Part shown: piece after piece, positions 8,703-16,226 of the stretch | Layout: the number at the start of each line of letters is the position of its first letter | Numbering within the stretch: position 1 is the first letter of the stretch | Assembly (NCBI GenBank): GCA_027365775.1 | Contig: DAHXLX010000002.1 | Coordinates: forward strand, 1 to 64,000 | Source of the DNA: Candidatus Saccharimonadota bacterium | GTDB taxonomy: Bacteria > Patescibacteriota > Saccharimonadia > Saccharimonadales > UBA4665 | DNA length: 64,000 nucleotides | Reading direction: 5' to 3' | The notes under the pieces: generated by a model | Database searches by the model: none | Told to the model about the DNA's origin: nothing | Seen by the model: only the letters and a program-made list of their open reading frames with translations | Made by a program: the position numbers and the translations under genes

Positions 8703-9851
8703 ATGGCAAAAACTAACGAACAGGGCTTTGCACATCTTCAGCTGTTAGGAGTTCTGGCTGTAGCCATAGCATTTATTGGTTTTGTTGGTTATAAGGTAGC
8801 TAGTTATAAATCTCAGCCAACGGTACATAGCTATATCGCTCAAAAGACAGATACAGCTACCTCTTTGGATATCGAATCCTCTCCTTCCGACATAAGTATG
8901 ACAGGTTATCCAACCTGCGATAGCTCCAAGCTTCATAAAGTCACTCCCTATGTCTGTAGCAGTAATAGTGGCTCCATCGATACTGTCGTGACCGCACCAA
9001 GCCGGGTCGTATTGGACGGTCATACCTATAATTTCGTTACTTGGAGCGGCTGTTCTGCATCGAACCCAAATAAAGCTATATGCAAGGTAGTTGTAAGTTC
9101 TGGAAGAAAAAAAACATTGACGGCCAGTTATGCAGTTGTAAGCAGCAATACCTCGCCAACTAATAGACAAACCGCAGCTAATTTACAGAATGATACAGCA
9201 TGTACTGTAACAATTGTCCAAGGTAGGACCCTAGGAGGCGAAATTGGTATGGGGCTTGGTTCCTCTACAGGAAAAGACAGTATCTGTACTTTTTATGAAC
9301 GCAATCCACCAGCCGCAGGTTACGAAGTTAATTATTCTGCCTCATACAATAACGTTACTAGCGAGAGCTGCGGTAGCAATTGTGATTACTATAAGCAGTT
9401 TAATCTCTCTAGTTATTACAATTGGTTCGGCATAGTCTCCTATGACGGCTGTGAGTATATAGGCATCGATACTCACTACAACAATTCAAGTTGCAATAAC
9501 TACACGCTTTCTGGTTATCTTAATCCTTCGAGTAAGGATATATACAATAAGGCTGCAAGTTTTAGAATTGATGCTTTTCAAGTTTATGACGAGTACTATA
9601 GCAGTCAAAACAATGGATGCATTTATTACTTCTGTGAAACCAAATCAACATTTGAAGGCTGGAGTATGTCGGTTCGACCCGGTAATGCTACAACGCCCAG
9701 TACTATTAATGTCATTGGTAACTACGCGTTAGATATAATTTATAATCCAGCATATGTTTCTAATTTAAATGATAAGAATATTGCCACCTTTTCTGGCTAT
9801 GAGCTTGAAAAAGCCCTGGAGACAAGTTTCCCAAGCTACATTGGACCATAG
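8703..9851 (+). CDS. Pilin-like secreted Cys-rich protein
   Basis: 382 residues. The N-terminus (QGFAHLQLLGVLAVAIAFIGFVGYKVAS) has the G-F cut site and hydrophobic helix of class III signal sequences in type IV pilins and pseudopilins. The usual Glu at position +5 of the mature form is replaced by Gln. A large Ser/Thr/Asn-rich extracellular region with many Cys follows (for example SCGSNCDYY, YDGCEYIG, GCIYYFCE), suggesting a disulfide-stabilised surface domain. It may be a minor pilin or adhesin tip. It is one cassette of the array, with no pilus assembly genes beside it. Confidence 0.65.
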   Translation: MAKTNEQGFAHLQLLGVLAVAIAFIGFVGYKVASYKSQPTVHSYIAQKTDTATSLDIESSPSDISMTGYPTCDSSKLHKVTPYVCSSNSGSIDTVVTAPSRVVLDGHTYNFVTWSGCSASNPNKAICKVVVSSGRKKTLTASYAVVSSNTSPTNRQTAANLQNDTACTVTIVQGRTLGGEIGMGLGSSTGKDSICTFYERNPPAAGYEVNYSASYNNVTSESCGSNCDYYKQFNLSSYYNWFGIVSYDGCEYIGIDTHYNNSSCNNYTLSGYLNPSSKDIYNKAASFRIDAFQVYDEYYSSQNNGCIYYFCETKSTFEGWSMSVRPGNATTPSTINVIGNYALDIIYNPAYVSNLNDKNIATFSGYELEKALETSFPSYIGP

Positions 9852-9852
9852 C

Positions 9853-9969
9853 CTAGTTTCTAATTCCTACTGGAATGTTGCCAACGTGAGAGCTACTCTT
9901 TAGTAGGTCGTACCACTAATTGATTTCCTCAAGTATATGGTTCCAATTCGATAACAGGTGGTTCACCAT
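9853..9969 (-). pseudogene. Micro-ORF family copy 4 (long-type, internal stop)
   Basis: Starts MVNHLLSNWNHILEEIN, then a TAG replaces the CAG found in copies 1 and 13. After it WYDLL and the NIPVGIRN tail are still recognisable. The final stop lies 1 nt after the stop of the pilin-like gene, tail to tail. A single C-to-T change explains the break. Confidence 0.5.
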
Positions 9970-10138
9970 GATTGAATCTTTATCTTAGTTCAATTTCTAT
10001 CACTGTAATCTATTGATTTTTACGATTCTAAAACTTGACACCTAAGTGGCGATTTATAGCCTATGCATTTTGTTATCTGTTAATTAAGTTCGATTCAATT
10101 TGTGTAACTTATTATTTTTATGTTTAACTACTATCTAT

Positions 10139-11086
10139 ATGGACTATCAACAGCAAACTTCACCCCAACACGATAGCCAAATCATAGTACCAGCCACCCA
10201 AGCATCAACCGGCAATAATCAGCTTCCCGTAGCTCCTGCAAGCAATACTCAATCACAACAACCAAAAAAGTCTAAGTTGCCAAGTAATGTTAAGCTCACG
10301 CTGCTCATATTTACCTTAGTCAGTGCCTTTGTATTGAGTGCAGTACCTCATTTAAGCAGCAAAACACCTAATATGCCTTCTTTTGGTATTTTACTGATAA
10401 GTGGATTAGTGATGGTGTTGCTTACAGTCATTTTGTTTAGCGTTCTTAATAAACTTAATCTTGGATTTGGCAAAACTGCATTAATAATGGCGCTCGGCTA
10501 CAACGCAGTAGTTGCAATTATTAAATTTGTTATCTCACCTAGAGCGCTTTATTTATCTAATCAAAATAATCCTTTCAGTACACAGGTAGGAGACCCCAAC
10601 ACAATTTTTTACTACATACTAACTGGTGTGGTGATTCTTCTATTGTACGTAGGCGTATTTAGACTTATATATGGTCATTTTCGTAAAAGAATAGAGGGGT
10701 TGTCGGGACAAGCTGTTAAATATCAACATCATTTTCATACAAAAGGAGTTGTTCTTTTTAGCATAGGAGCTGTAGGACTAGTTGCTGTCGGTGGTGGTGT
10801 TATTTTACTGCCTCTGTTCTTTGTGGGTTCCTCGGCAGCTTATTTAGGCTATGTGTTTAGCGCACTAGGGATTCCGTTGGTATTGGCAATAGTACTGGCT
10901 ATCTTTATGGCTTATAGAGGTTTTGCAGCTGTTGAAAAACAAGTCTTAGTTTCTGGTAATACAGCACTACTGGCCAGTTTTTTATGGCTAGGTGTTTCGC
11001 TGATAATCCTTTATCACATCTTGTGGATAGTTTTCATGTTAACTTTAGTTCACATTTGGCCATTTAATACGTACTCGCCTAAATGA
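10139..11086 (+). CDS. Multi-spanning membrane protein paired with UbiA (copy 1)
   Basis: 315 residues from the ATG MDYQQQTSPQ; an earlier start at 10100 adds a poor leader. A Gln/Pro/Ser-rich cytoplasmic N-terminus (to about 60) is followed by about seven hydrophobic helices. The C-terminus reads LYHILWIVFMLTLVHIWPFNTY. It is clearly paralogous to 19718-20674, which ends LYHIMWIIFTGALITIWPFKT. The stop overlaps the UbiA start by 4 nt (ATGA), so the pair is translationally coupled. Function is unknown; constant pairing suggests it serves the prenyltransferase. Confidence 0.7.
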   Translation: MDYQQQTSPQHDSQIIVPATQASTGNNQLPVAPASNTQSQQPKKSKLPSNVKLTLLIFTLVSAFVLSAVPHLSSKTPNMPSFGILLISGLVMVLLTVILFSVLNKLNLGFGKTALIMALGYNAVVAIIKFVISPRALYLSNQNNPFSTQVGDPNTIFYYILTGVVILLLYVGVFRLIYGHFRKRIEGLSGQAVKYQHHFHTKGVVLFSIGAVGLVAVGGGVILLPLFFVGSSAAYLGYVFSALGIPLVLAIVLAIFMAYRGFAAVEKQVLVSGNTALLASFLWLGVSLIILYHILWIVFMLTLVHIWPFNTYSPK

Positions 11087-12063
11087 AAATCGCCAAATTG
11101 TTTTGGCGATTATTAAGGTACAGAGTTGCTGTGATGTTGATTTTATTCTTCCTGTTGAGCTTATCTCTGCACCAAAAGTTAACGTCAAATCCAGTGCTTA
11201 TAGTACTTGTCTGTTTGTCAATTGCTCTGAGTTATGTTAGTGCCACGAGTGTTAATGATATCGCTGATGCTAAAATAGATGCCATTAATCACGCCAACAG
11301 CATAGGCAGACCATTAATTACAGGTGAGGGCAAAAAAGAAGACTTAATTAAAGTTTTCGCAATAGCAAGTATAGCTTCAATCGCTATTGCAGCTTTCGTT
11401 AATCCTTGGGCATTATTAATTGCTTCATGCTCAATTTTGATTAATGTTTTATACTCTTTACCGCCAATCCAGTTCTCCTATAGGACTTTTCTAGCCCCTA
11501 TAGTTCTCGGTATCGCTTATGTTGGCATACCGTACAGTCTTGGCCTGGCAGTCTCTGGTTCCGTGCTCCATAAAAACGATTTGCTTTGGCTGTTTGGACT
11601 GTACGTCATGTTTATTGGACGTATTATTTTAAAAGATTTCAGAGATAGAAAAGGTGATGCAAAATTTCACAAGCCGACCTTTTTATTGCGCTTTGGCAAA
11701 AATGCAACCTGTGCGTTCAGCTATTTGAGTGTTGTGTTGGGTGGCAGTATGCTAGTGTGGCTTACGCACAGTGAAATCTGGTTAGCAACGATTACATCTT
11801 TATACCTTGTAACTATCTTAGCTATGCTTAGGAGACTACAGCTATCGTCTGAGGGACAACAGGAACAGTTAAGCATAGGAGTTGGTGCAAAGATGGGTAA
11901 TGGTCTCCTAATTACTTTGCTATGTGTATTTGCACTGAAGCAATCAAGCGCAAGTACTGAAACACAAATTTTACTAGCTGGTGTGTTAGCACTTACATTT
12001 TTTGTAAACTTTTTCAGTTTCTTACACAGACCAGAAGCTGCAATTATCGGATACAAGGGTTAG
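11083..12063 (+). CDS. UbiA-family prenyltransferase (copy 1)
   Basis: 326 residues, about eight to nine membrane helices. The two Asp-rich UbiA motifs are present: NDIADAKIDAINH (NDxxDxxxD) near residue 58 and DFRDRKGDAK near 186. These bind the Mg-pyrophosphate of a polyprenyl donor. Family members prenylate aromatic or lipid acceptors; the acceptor here cannot be told. It is coupled by ATGA to the upstream membrane protein. A second diverged pair lies at 19718-21654. Confidence 0.8.
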   Translation: MKIAKLFWRLLRYRVAVMLILFFLLSLSLHQKLTSNPVLIVLVCLSIALSYVSATSVNDIADAKIDAINHANSIGRPLITGEGKKEDLIKVFAIASIASIAIAAFVNPWALLIASCSILINVLYSLPPIQFSYRTFLAPIVLGIAYVGIPYSLGLAVSGSVLHKNDLLWLFGLYVMFIGRIILKDFRDRKGDAKFHKPTFLLRFGKNATCAFSYLSVVLGGSMLVWLTHSEIWLATITSLYLVTILAMLRRLQLSSEGQQEQLSIGVGAKMGNGLLITLLCVFALKQSSASTETQILLAGVLALTFFVNFFSFLHRPEAAIIGYKG

Positions 12064-12155
12064 ACTAAAACAACATCATTGTTTACCAAAGTTTGATTCC
12101 ATCTATTAATTTCGCCCGACAACTGCTTATAAACCGAGGGCCTTAGGGTCACCAT
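12060..12155 (-). CDS. Micro-ORF family copy 5 (short-type)
   Basis: 31 codons, starting MVTLRPSVYKQLSGEINRWN. The stop codon overlaps the stop of UbiA copy 1 on the other strand. No hairpin leader is visible here. Confidence 0.5.
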   Translation of the reverse strand: MVTLRPSVYKQLSGEINRWNQTLVNNDVVLV

Positions 12156-12184
12156 TACGCTTATGCTTATACCTGTGCTAGAAT

Positions 12185-12985
12185 GTGCTTATTAGTAAAC
12201 TAAACTCTAATATTGCTGGTTTTACTGCCGTCGAATTCTTACTAATTGTCATAACTCTAGCTGTTATTGGTGTATCAGGTTATTTTGTGGCAAAACACGT
12301 TAACAAGAAAACAATTAGTTCAACGTCGAATACCACCAGTAGTCAATTTAGTAACTTTCCTAATGGCCAACTTACATATTTACTGCCAAGTGGCTGGACA
12401 GAGGCAGCCATAGCCGACAACGGAGATGGTAGTAATGGACTAGAAACGACAAAACAGACACAAAACTATGGCTACGCAGAGTATGCTATTACTTTGACGG
12501 CTCCCACTACCATAACTATTCCTGCAAGTGGCATTTGTGGTTTGGAATGCTCAACACCGACCAAACAAAAAGACTTTATTATTACTATTGCTGACTTTGG
12601 TACAAATGGCTATACAAGTGCTGGCCAATGGTATCAATCTTTGCTGGGTCAAAAGTTTAATGACCCGGGAGTATCGGCGGCTTTGGTTCAAAGCGGTGCT
12701 AATTATACCAGAGAAGATACCCCAGACACTGTTTACCAGAACACGACATTTGCTAAACAGTCAGCATATTGTATTAATTATGCTGCTGTAGCTAACAATA
12801 GCCTTACGTTTCCTAGTACTATACCAAAAAATATAGCTTCAGGTGGTTGCTACATTCTTCGAGGAGACCGTATATACTACATTCACATTTTAGACAATAC
12901 ATCTGGCGTTTCCAATCTTCCGTCAACCGTAGCTAAAGACAGAGCGAGTGCTATAAATATACTTAGCAGCATTTCTTTCAAATAG
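12185..12985 (+). CDS. Pilin-like secreted protein
   Basis: 266 residues from a GTG start. The N-terminus (SNIAGFTAVEFLLIVITLAVIGVSGYFVAKHV) is a good type IV pilin class III signal: cut after Gly, Phe at +1, Glu at +5 and a hydrophobic helix. The extracellular part is Thr/Ser rich with Cys pairs (GICGLECS, YCINYA, GGCYILRG) and resembles secreted lipoprotein-like domains rather than major pilin. It is a single-gene cassette between micro-ORF repeats. A minor pilin or pilus-exported protein is the best guess. Confidence 0.65.
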   Translation: MLISKLNSNIAGFTAVEFLLIVITLAVIGVSGYFVAKHVNKKTISSTSNTTSSQFSNFPNGQLTYLLPSGWTEAAIADNGDGSNGLETTKQTQNYGYAEYAITLTAPTTITIPASGICGLECSTPTKQKDFIITIADFGTNGYTSAGQWYQSLLGQKFNDPGVSAALVQSGANYTREDTPDTVYQNTTFAKQSAYCINYAAVANNSLTFPSTIPKNIASGGCYILRGDRIYYIHILDNTSGVSNLPSTVAKDRASAINILSSISFK

Positions 12986-13008
12986 CCTTAGGCTATAGAG
13001 CTAAAACC

Positions 13009-13140
13009 GTGCTCCACCTTATTATTTCTTGAGCCATAAATACATCTTATCATGCAGTTTAGTCCTTATAGACTAGTATCTCGCTCCACATAATATTCTC
13101 ACCTACAATTCTTCATAAATCGAGTGCCTTAGGGCCAACA
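13009..13140 (-). pseudogene. Micro-ORF family copy 6 (decayed, with a further half copy)
   Basis: The part at 13077-13140 follows the short-type consensus on the minus strand (ALRHSIYEE) but has lost one base before the IVGEN-W region. A second, weaker match (gctccaccttattatttctt, 13010-13029) lies beside it, so two units may have collapsed here. Confidence 0.4.
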
Positions 13141-13185
13141 ATCTACTTATGCGCCCATAGTAAATTATTGCTATAATAGTTACCT

Positions 13186-13473
13186 ATGGCAGACTATGTT
13201 ACAAGCTCTGACCTTACACTTGCCCTTGGTGAAGGTTTTAACGATATATATAAAAAACTAACAAAACATTTTGATGTACGTTTTGACAAATTAGAGAAAG
13301 ATATAGCCGAAATTAATGAAAAGTACGAACACCTTATTAGTACTCTTGATACATTCCTAAAAAGACTAGATGATATTGAAGCTAATAATGCTGCTCGAGA
13401 TGCTCAGCTTGCTAGGTTAGAACGATGGATTGAGCAAGTGGCTGCAAAAACAGGCGTAAAATTAGAATATTAG
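13186..13473 (+). CDS. Small coiled-coil protein
   Basis: 95 residues, almost entirely alpha-helical with heptad spacing. KLTKHFDVRFDKLEKDIAEI leads into a coiled coil that ends RLERWIEQVAAKTGVKLEY. There is no signal or membrane segment. It resembles 19218-19451 in style (short, acidic/basic coiled coil), and such proteins are common as phage or cassette cargo. The function is unknown. Its last codons overlap the stop of a convergent micro-ORF (13470-13586). Confidence 0.6.
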   Translation: MADYVTSSDLTLALGEGFNDIYKKLTKHFDVRFDKLEKDIAEINEKYEHLISTLDTFLKRLDDIEANNAARDAQLARLERWIEQVAAKTGVKLEY

Positions 13474-13586
13474 GTTCTATTCGCCACAGGAATGTTAGTC
13501 GTACTGTAGCTATACTTTAGCAAGGCGTAGTATTGATTTATCTCTTCAAGGATATGGTTCCAATTCGATATTAGGTGGTTCACCAT
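13470..13586 (-). CDS. Micro-ORF family copy 7 (long-type)
   Basis: 38 codons, starting MVNHLISNWNHILEEI, then NQYYALL and a tail with NIPVANRT. It differs from copy 1 mainly at silent sites. It overlaps the last 4 nt of the convergent coiled-coil gene. A hairpin leader is at 13596-13655. Confidence 0.55.
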   Translation of the reverse strand: MVNHLISNWNHILEEINQYYALLKYSYSTTNIPVANRT

Positions 13587-13595
13587 GAGAGAGTT

Positions 13596-13655
13596 ACAGA
13601 TAAATATTTGTTATAAATGTTTATGACTGAAGATTTATAGCTAAACCTTATCTGT
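13596..13655 (-). repeat. Hairpin leader upstream of micro-ORF copy 7
   Basis: On the minus strand ACAGATAA pairs with TTATCTGT (8 bp). The pair at stem position 7 is A-U, where other copies have G-C or G-U. On the plus strand the element is followed by AATTCGATT, the T-loop-like motif of the family. Confidence 0.6.
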
Positions 13656-13693
13656 TAAGTAATTCGATTTTCTTAACCACTATCTTTATTGAC

Positions 13694-13721
13694 ATTATTG
13701 TACATTTAACTGTACAATAAT
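13694..13721. promoter_or_regulatory. Palindromic operator upstream of toxin-antitoxin genes
   Basis: Perfect 11-bp arms (attattgtaca / tgtacaataat) flank a 6-nt spacer. It lies 22 nt before the antitoxin start, and aagga at 13731 is the ribosome site. Autoregulation by the antitoxin is typical of the family and is inferred here. Confidence 0.75.
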
Positions 13722-13742
13722 AATGTAATAAAGGATTATATT

Positions 13743-14000
13743 ATGAGTACTAAAACAATTGATACAACTGACCTGCGTAATAATTTATCAGCTACATTAA
13801 ATACAGTCGGAAAAGATGACATACTCTTTATCAAGAGTCGAGGTAAACTTACTGGCAAAGTTATTATTGACGACGAATTACTAGAGGATTTACTTCTACT
13901 GCAAGACGCTGGCTATGTTGCAGAAATTGCCCAGGCTCGTAAAGAAATAAAGCAAGGTGACGTCTATAGTTTTGATGAGGTATTTGGAGACGTACTCTAA
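13743..14000 (+). CDS. Antitoxin, Phd/YefM-like
   Basis: 85 residues. The N-terminal half (TKTIDTTDLRNNLSATLNTVGKDDILFIKSRGK) fits the Phd/YefM DNA-binding fold ('i...elr.nl...l..V...d.i.i...gk'). The acidic C-terminal helix (EIAQARKEIKQGDVYSFDEV) should bind the toxin. The stop is directly followed by the toxin's GTG start. The palindrome at 13694-13721 is its probable operator. Such antitoxins neutralise the partner and repress the operon. Confidence 0.85.
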   Translation: MSTKTIDTTDLRNNLSATLNTVGKDDILFIKSRGKLTGKVIIDDELLEDLLLLQDAGYVAEIAQARKEIKQGDVYSFDEVFGDVL

Positions 14001-14264
14001 GTGGTTAAGTACCGCATGGTATTTGCTGGTAGTAGCAAAAAAGATTTAGACAAACTAGACCATACTACTAGAAAGAGAATTGCCAAAAAGCTTACATTTT
14101 TCTTAGAGCAAGAAGACCCGCTATCCTATGCTCGTCAACTAGTACACTCCAATATAGGAAGTTATCGTTTTCGTGTTGGCCACTACCGTATAGTGTTTGA
14201 TGTTGATGGTGATAAATTGTATGTAGTGAGCATAAAACATCGCAAGGACGTTTATAAAGGTTGA
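14001..14264 (+). CDS. Toxin, RelE/ParE superfamily
   Basis: 87 residues from GTG. YRMVFAGSSKKDLDKLDHTTRKRIAKKL and SYRFRVGHYRIVFDVDGDKLYVVSIKHRKDVYKG are classic RelE features, including the RxGxYRI strand and a C-terminal basic/Tyr end. Family members cleave mRNA at the ribosome, or in ParE-type proteins poison gyrase. The presence of H and K-D-V-Y favours the RelE mRNase branch. It is directly coupled to the antitoxin and is a typical stabilising cassette. Confidence 0.85.
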   Translation: MVKYRMVFAGSSKKDLDKLDHTTRKRIAKKLTFFLEQEDPLSYARQLVHSNIGSYRFRVGHYRIVFDVDGDKLYVVSIKHRKDVYKG

Positions 14265-14273
14265 GTTATTGTT

Positions 14274-14729
14274 ATGAGTGAAACTTTGCATAATACTCCA
14301 GAAAAAGACCTTTACTATGTTGCAGTTAAGTTATTATTGCGTGACGGACAAAAGCTATTGGTAACACATGATATTTACGGAGACTGGGATTTGCCAGGCG
14401 GAAGAATTCGTAAAGATGAATTTAATAGTACTTTGGAGTCTGTAATAGAGCGAAAGATTAACGAAGAACTTGGCGGTGATGTCTCTTATGAATTAGGACA
14501 ACCGGCGGTTTTCTTTAGGGTTGAAAGACAGGAGCATAATCTTAACGGTCGGACTGTACGTATTTTTGGCGTTGGCTATGAAGCAAAGTACATAACCGGA
14601 GAAATAACTCTAGGTGAACATCATGACCAAATGGAGTGGGTTGATATACCAACATTCAAGCCAGAGGATTACTTCACTGGCGGTTGGCTTACTGGCGTTA
14701 ATGAATATTTATCAAAAGTGGGGACTTGA
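14274..14729 (+). CDS. Nudix hydrolase
   Basis: 151 residues. The Nudix box is recognisable: DLPGGRIRKDEFNS then ERKINEELGG, with the Arg-Lys-x-x-Glu-Glu core in place of the usual REuxEE. Strand DIYGDWDLPGG precedes it. The protein should hydrolyse a nucleoside diphosphate linked to another group; the substrate is not predictable. It starts 9 nt after the toxin gene, so it may share the toxin-antitoxin promoter. The end overlaps micro-ORF copy 8 on the other strand. Confidence 0.75.
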   Translation: MSETLHNTPEKDLYYVAVKLLLRDGQKLLVTHDIYGDWDLPGGRIRKDEFNSTLESVIERKINEELGGDVSYELGQPAVFFRVERQEHNLNGRTVRIFGVGYEAKYITGEITLGEHHDQMEWVDIPTFKPEDYFTGGWLTGVNEYLSKVGT

Positions 14730-14788
14730 TTCCACCTGACTATCTCGTTGGCTATGACCTTATAAATCGGACTTCTTAGGGTCACCAT
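14669..14788 (-). CDS. Micro-ORF family copy 8 (short-type)
   Basis: 39 codons, starting MVTLRSPIYKVIANEIVRWN. The tail runs antisense through the last 61 nt of the Nudix gene. A hairpin leader is upstream (14797-14855). Confidence 0.45.
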   Translation of the reverse strand: MVTLRSPIYKVIANEIVRWNQVPTFDKYSLTPVSQPPVK

Positions 14789-14796
14789 AGAAAATT

Positions 14797-14855
14797 ACAG
14801 ATGAGATTTGATTATAAATTTCTGTAGTTAAAATTTAGGGCTAGTACTTATCTGT
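14797..14855 (-). repeat. Hairpin leader upstream of micro-ORF copy 8
   Basis: On the minus strand ACAGAT pairs with ATCTGT, extended by two pairs beyond one A-C mismatch. The loop contains TTTATAATC. On the plus strand it is followed by AGTTCGATTCCCC. Confidence 0.5.
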
Positions 14856-14897
14856 TACTTAGTTCGATTCCCCGATGCTTTTTGTTAGTATTAAAAT

Positions 14898-15329
14898 ATG
14901 CCACCGAAATTCTTTTTTATTACTCTTGGTGTAGATGACATTCAAAGAAGCTTATCTTTCTACAGAGATGGCTTAAGCTGGAAAACTGATGGGTTATAGG
15001 CCAAGAATTTCATGATGAAGTTACGGGTGCAGACGGTACAATAGCCTTTTTTACATTTGATAACGGTATTATTTTAGGCCTATATGAGCGTAGTAATCTT
15101 ACGAAAGATGCCCAAATTAAACAAGACAGCAGAAGTTCTACTGAGTTTAATATTGGTTATCCAGCAAAATCTAAAGAGGAAGTTGATAGTCTGTTAAAAA
15201 TAGCCGAAACTGCTGGCGCAGAACTTACAGCACCGCCCCATATGCGACCCTTTGGCGTTTATTCGGGCTATTTCAAAGACCCGGGACGGGCATTTATGGG
15301 AAGTAGCCCATAATGAGCCTAAAGGATAA
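14898..15329 (+). pseudogene. VOC (glyoxalase/bleomycin-resistance) protein, two frameshifts
   Basis: The first frame reads FFFITLGVDDIQRSLSFYRDGLSWKT and stops at 14997. A second frame continues from about 14990 (ADGTIAFFTFDNGIILGLYE). At 15283-15285 a run of three G again shifts the frame to DPDGHLWEVAHN, the normal ending of VOC proteins. Reassembled it is a complete VOC domain of about 143 residues with metal-site-like His and Glu. Either the gene is decaying or single-base errors occur here. A second VOC gene at 16227 shows the same pattern. Confidence 0.75.
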
Positions 15330-15409
15330 TATTTCAATCCCAACAACTCATTCAATCTAATAATTTCATTAGCAATTTGCCTATAAACCGAGTGGTCCAG
15401 GGTCACCAA
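15194..15409 (-). CDS. Micro-ORF family copy 9 (short-type, extended antisense)
   Basis: Starts at TTG (MVTLDHSVYRQIANEIIRLN, Leu in place of the usual Trp) and continues to 71 codons because the frame stays open antisense to the VOC pseudogene. Only the first 30 or so codons match the family; the rest is probably chance. Confidence 0.35.
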   Translation of the reverse strand: MVTLDHSVYRQIANEIIRLNELLGLKYYPLGSLWATSHKCPSRVFEIARINAKGSHMGRCCKFCASSFGYF

Positions 15410-15410
15410 A

Positions 15411-15701
15411 TCAGTTTCTGTTTTCTCTGCTGTGCCAGACCCTGAGTATTACTACTGTATTTTCGTCCTCCAGCTTATATCTAATAACATAAGCTCCTGC
15501 CCCAAAAGCCATAAATAGTTCACGTCTGTTTCCATCATCTGGCATTGGACGACCAATTCTTGGCGTCAGTTTAAGTATTTCAGAACCGCTAAGGATGTTT
15601 GATGCAGCTCTTTTAGCAGCTTCGCTATCTTTATCCAATAAGAAGAAATAGAGCCGTTCAAAATCTTGTATGGCTTCTGGAAGCCATTTTATTCTTGCCA
15701 T
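15411..15701 (-). CDS. Toxin, RelE/ParE superfamily
   Basis: 96 residues. RIKWLPEAIQDFERLYFFLLDKDSEAAKRAASNI then LTPRIGRPM ... RRELFMAFGAGAYVIRYKLEDENTVVILRVWHSREN is the ParE/RelE pattern ('w...A..dl..i..yl', late 'R.w..r'). Family members poison gyrase or cleave mRNA. The ATG overlaps the end of the antitoxin gene by 13 nt, the usual tight pairing. The leftward pair follows a micro-ORF on the same strand (15963-16070). Confidence 0.85.
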   Translation of the reverse strand: MARIKWLPEAIQDFERLYFFLLDKDSEAAKRAASNILSGSEILKLTPRIGRPMPDDGNRRELFMAFGAGAYVIRYKLEDENTVVILRVWHSRENRN

Positions 15702-15958
15702 TTGCGTGGTTTACCCTGGCCTAAGTCTTTTAGCCAAGTCTCTACCTTTTCGTGCTCAATAGCTTTACCAGTTATAAGATACTGCTCCCACCTTGCATTA
15801 TCTTCGGCTTTTTCTTTTTCATATTGTTCTTCTCTCTCAAGATAGATTTCTATAGCAGTTCGCATAATCCAGTGAGGCGAGTGCTGTTTTTTCTTAGCCA
15901 AGACTTTTAGTCGTTCACGGGTGTTGTCGTCTAATTTTATACCTTGAGTAGTTGCCAT
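15689..15958 (-). CDS. Antitoxin, ribbon-helix-helix (CopG/ParD-like)
   Basis: 89 residues. The N-terminus (TQGIKLDDNTRERLKVLAKKKQHSPHWIMRTAIEIYL) is a ribbon-helix-helix DNA-binding domain: one strand with hydrophobic alternation, then two helices. The acidic C-terminal part is for toxin binding. It overlaps the toxin start by 13 nt. A micro-ORF stop lies 4 nt upstream of its ATG, so micro-ORF, antitoxin and toxin may form one transcript. Confidence 0.85.
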   Translation of the reverse strand: MATTQGIKLDDNTRERLKVLAKKKQHSPHWIMRTAIEIYLEREEQYEKEKAEDNARWEQYLITGKAIEHEKVETWLKDLGQGKPRKWQE

Positions 15959-15962
15959 ATCA

Positions 15963-16070
15963 TTAGGGTAGCACTAGTTGCGAATTATAGCAACTATAAT
16001 TTAATAATTGGTTCCACCGAAGTATTTCGGCGACAATTTCCTTATAAATCGAGTGCCTTAGGGTAACCAT
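15963..16070 (-). CDS. Micro-ORF family copy 10 (short-type, best preserved)
   Basis: 35 codons, starting MVTLRHSIYKEIVAEILRWN. The stop is 4 nt before the antitoxin ATG on the same strand. The leader hairpin (16080-16138) is the strongest of the set. Confidence 0.55.
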   Translation of the reverse strand: MVTLRHSIYKEIVAEILRWNQLLNYSCYNSQLVLP

Positions 16071-16079
16071 AGGAAATTT

Positions 16080-16138
16080 ACAGATGAGATTTGGTTATAA
16101 AGTTCAGTTTGTAAATAATTGTTTTTAATCCCATCTGT
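16080..16138 (-). repeat. Hairpin leader upstream of micro-ORF copy 10
   Basis: On the minus strand ACAGATGGGA pairs with TCTCATCTGT over 10 bp with one G-U pair. The loop contains TTTATAACC. On the plus strand it is followed by AGTTCGATT. Confidence 0.65.
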
Positions 16139-16226
16139 TAAATAGTTCGATTTTCTTTTAAATCTTCGCTACCGAAATAACTTGTCTACGAATACGGTAA
16201 TCGCTAGTTAAGCTATAATACGTATT

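Noticed and set aside
15194-15290. The full 71-residue reading of micro-ORF copy 9
   Set aside because: Only the first 30 or so residues match the family; the rest is antisense to the VOC pseudogene and probably not a real extension.
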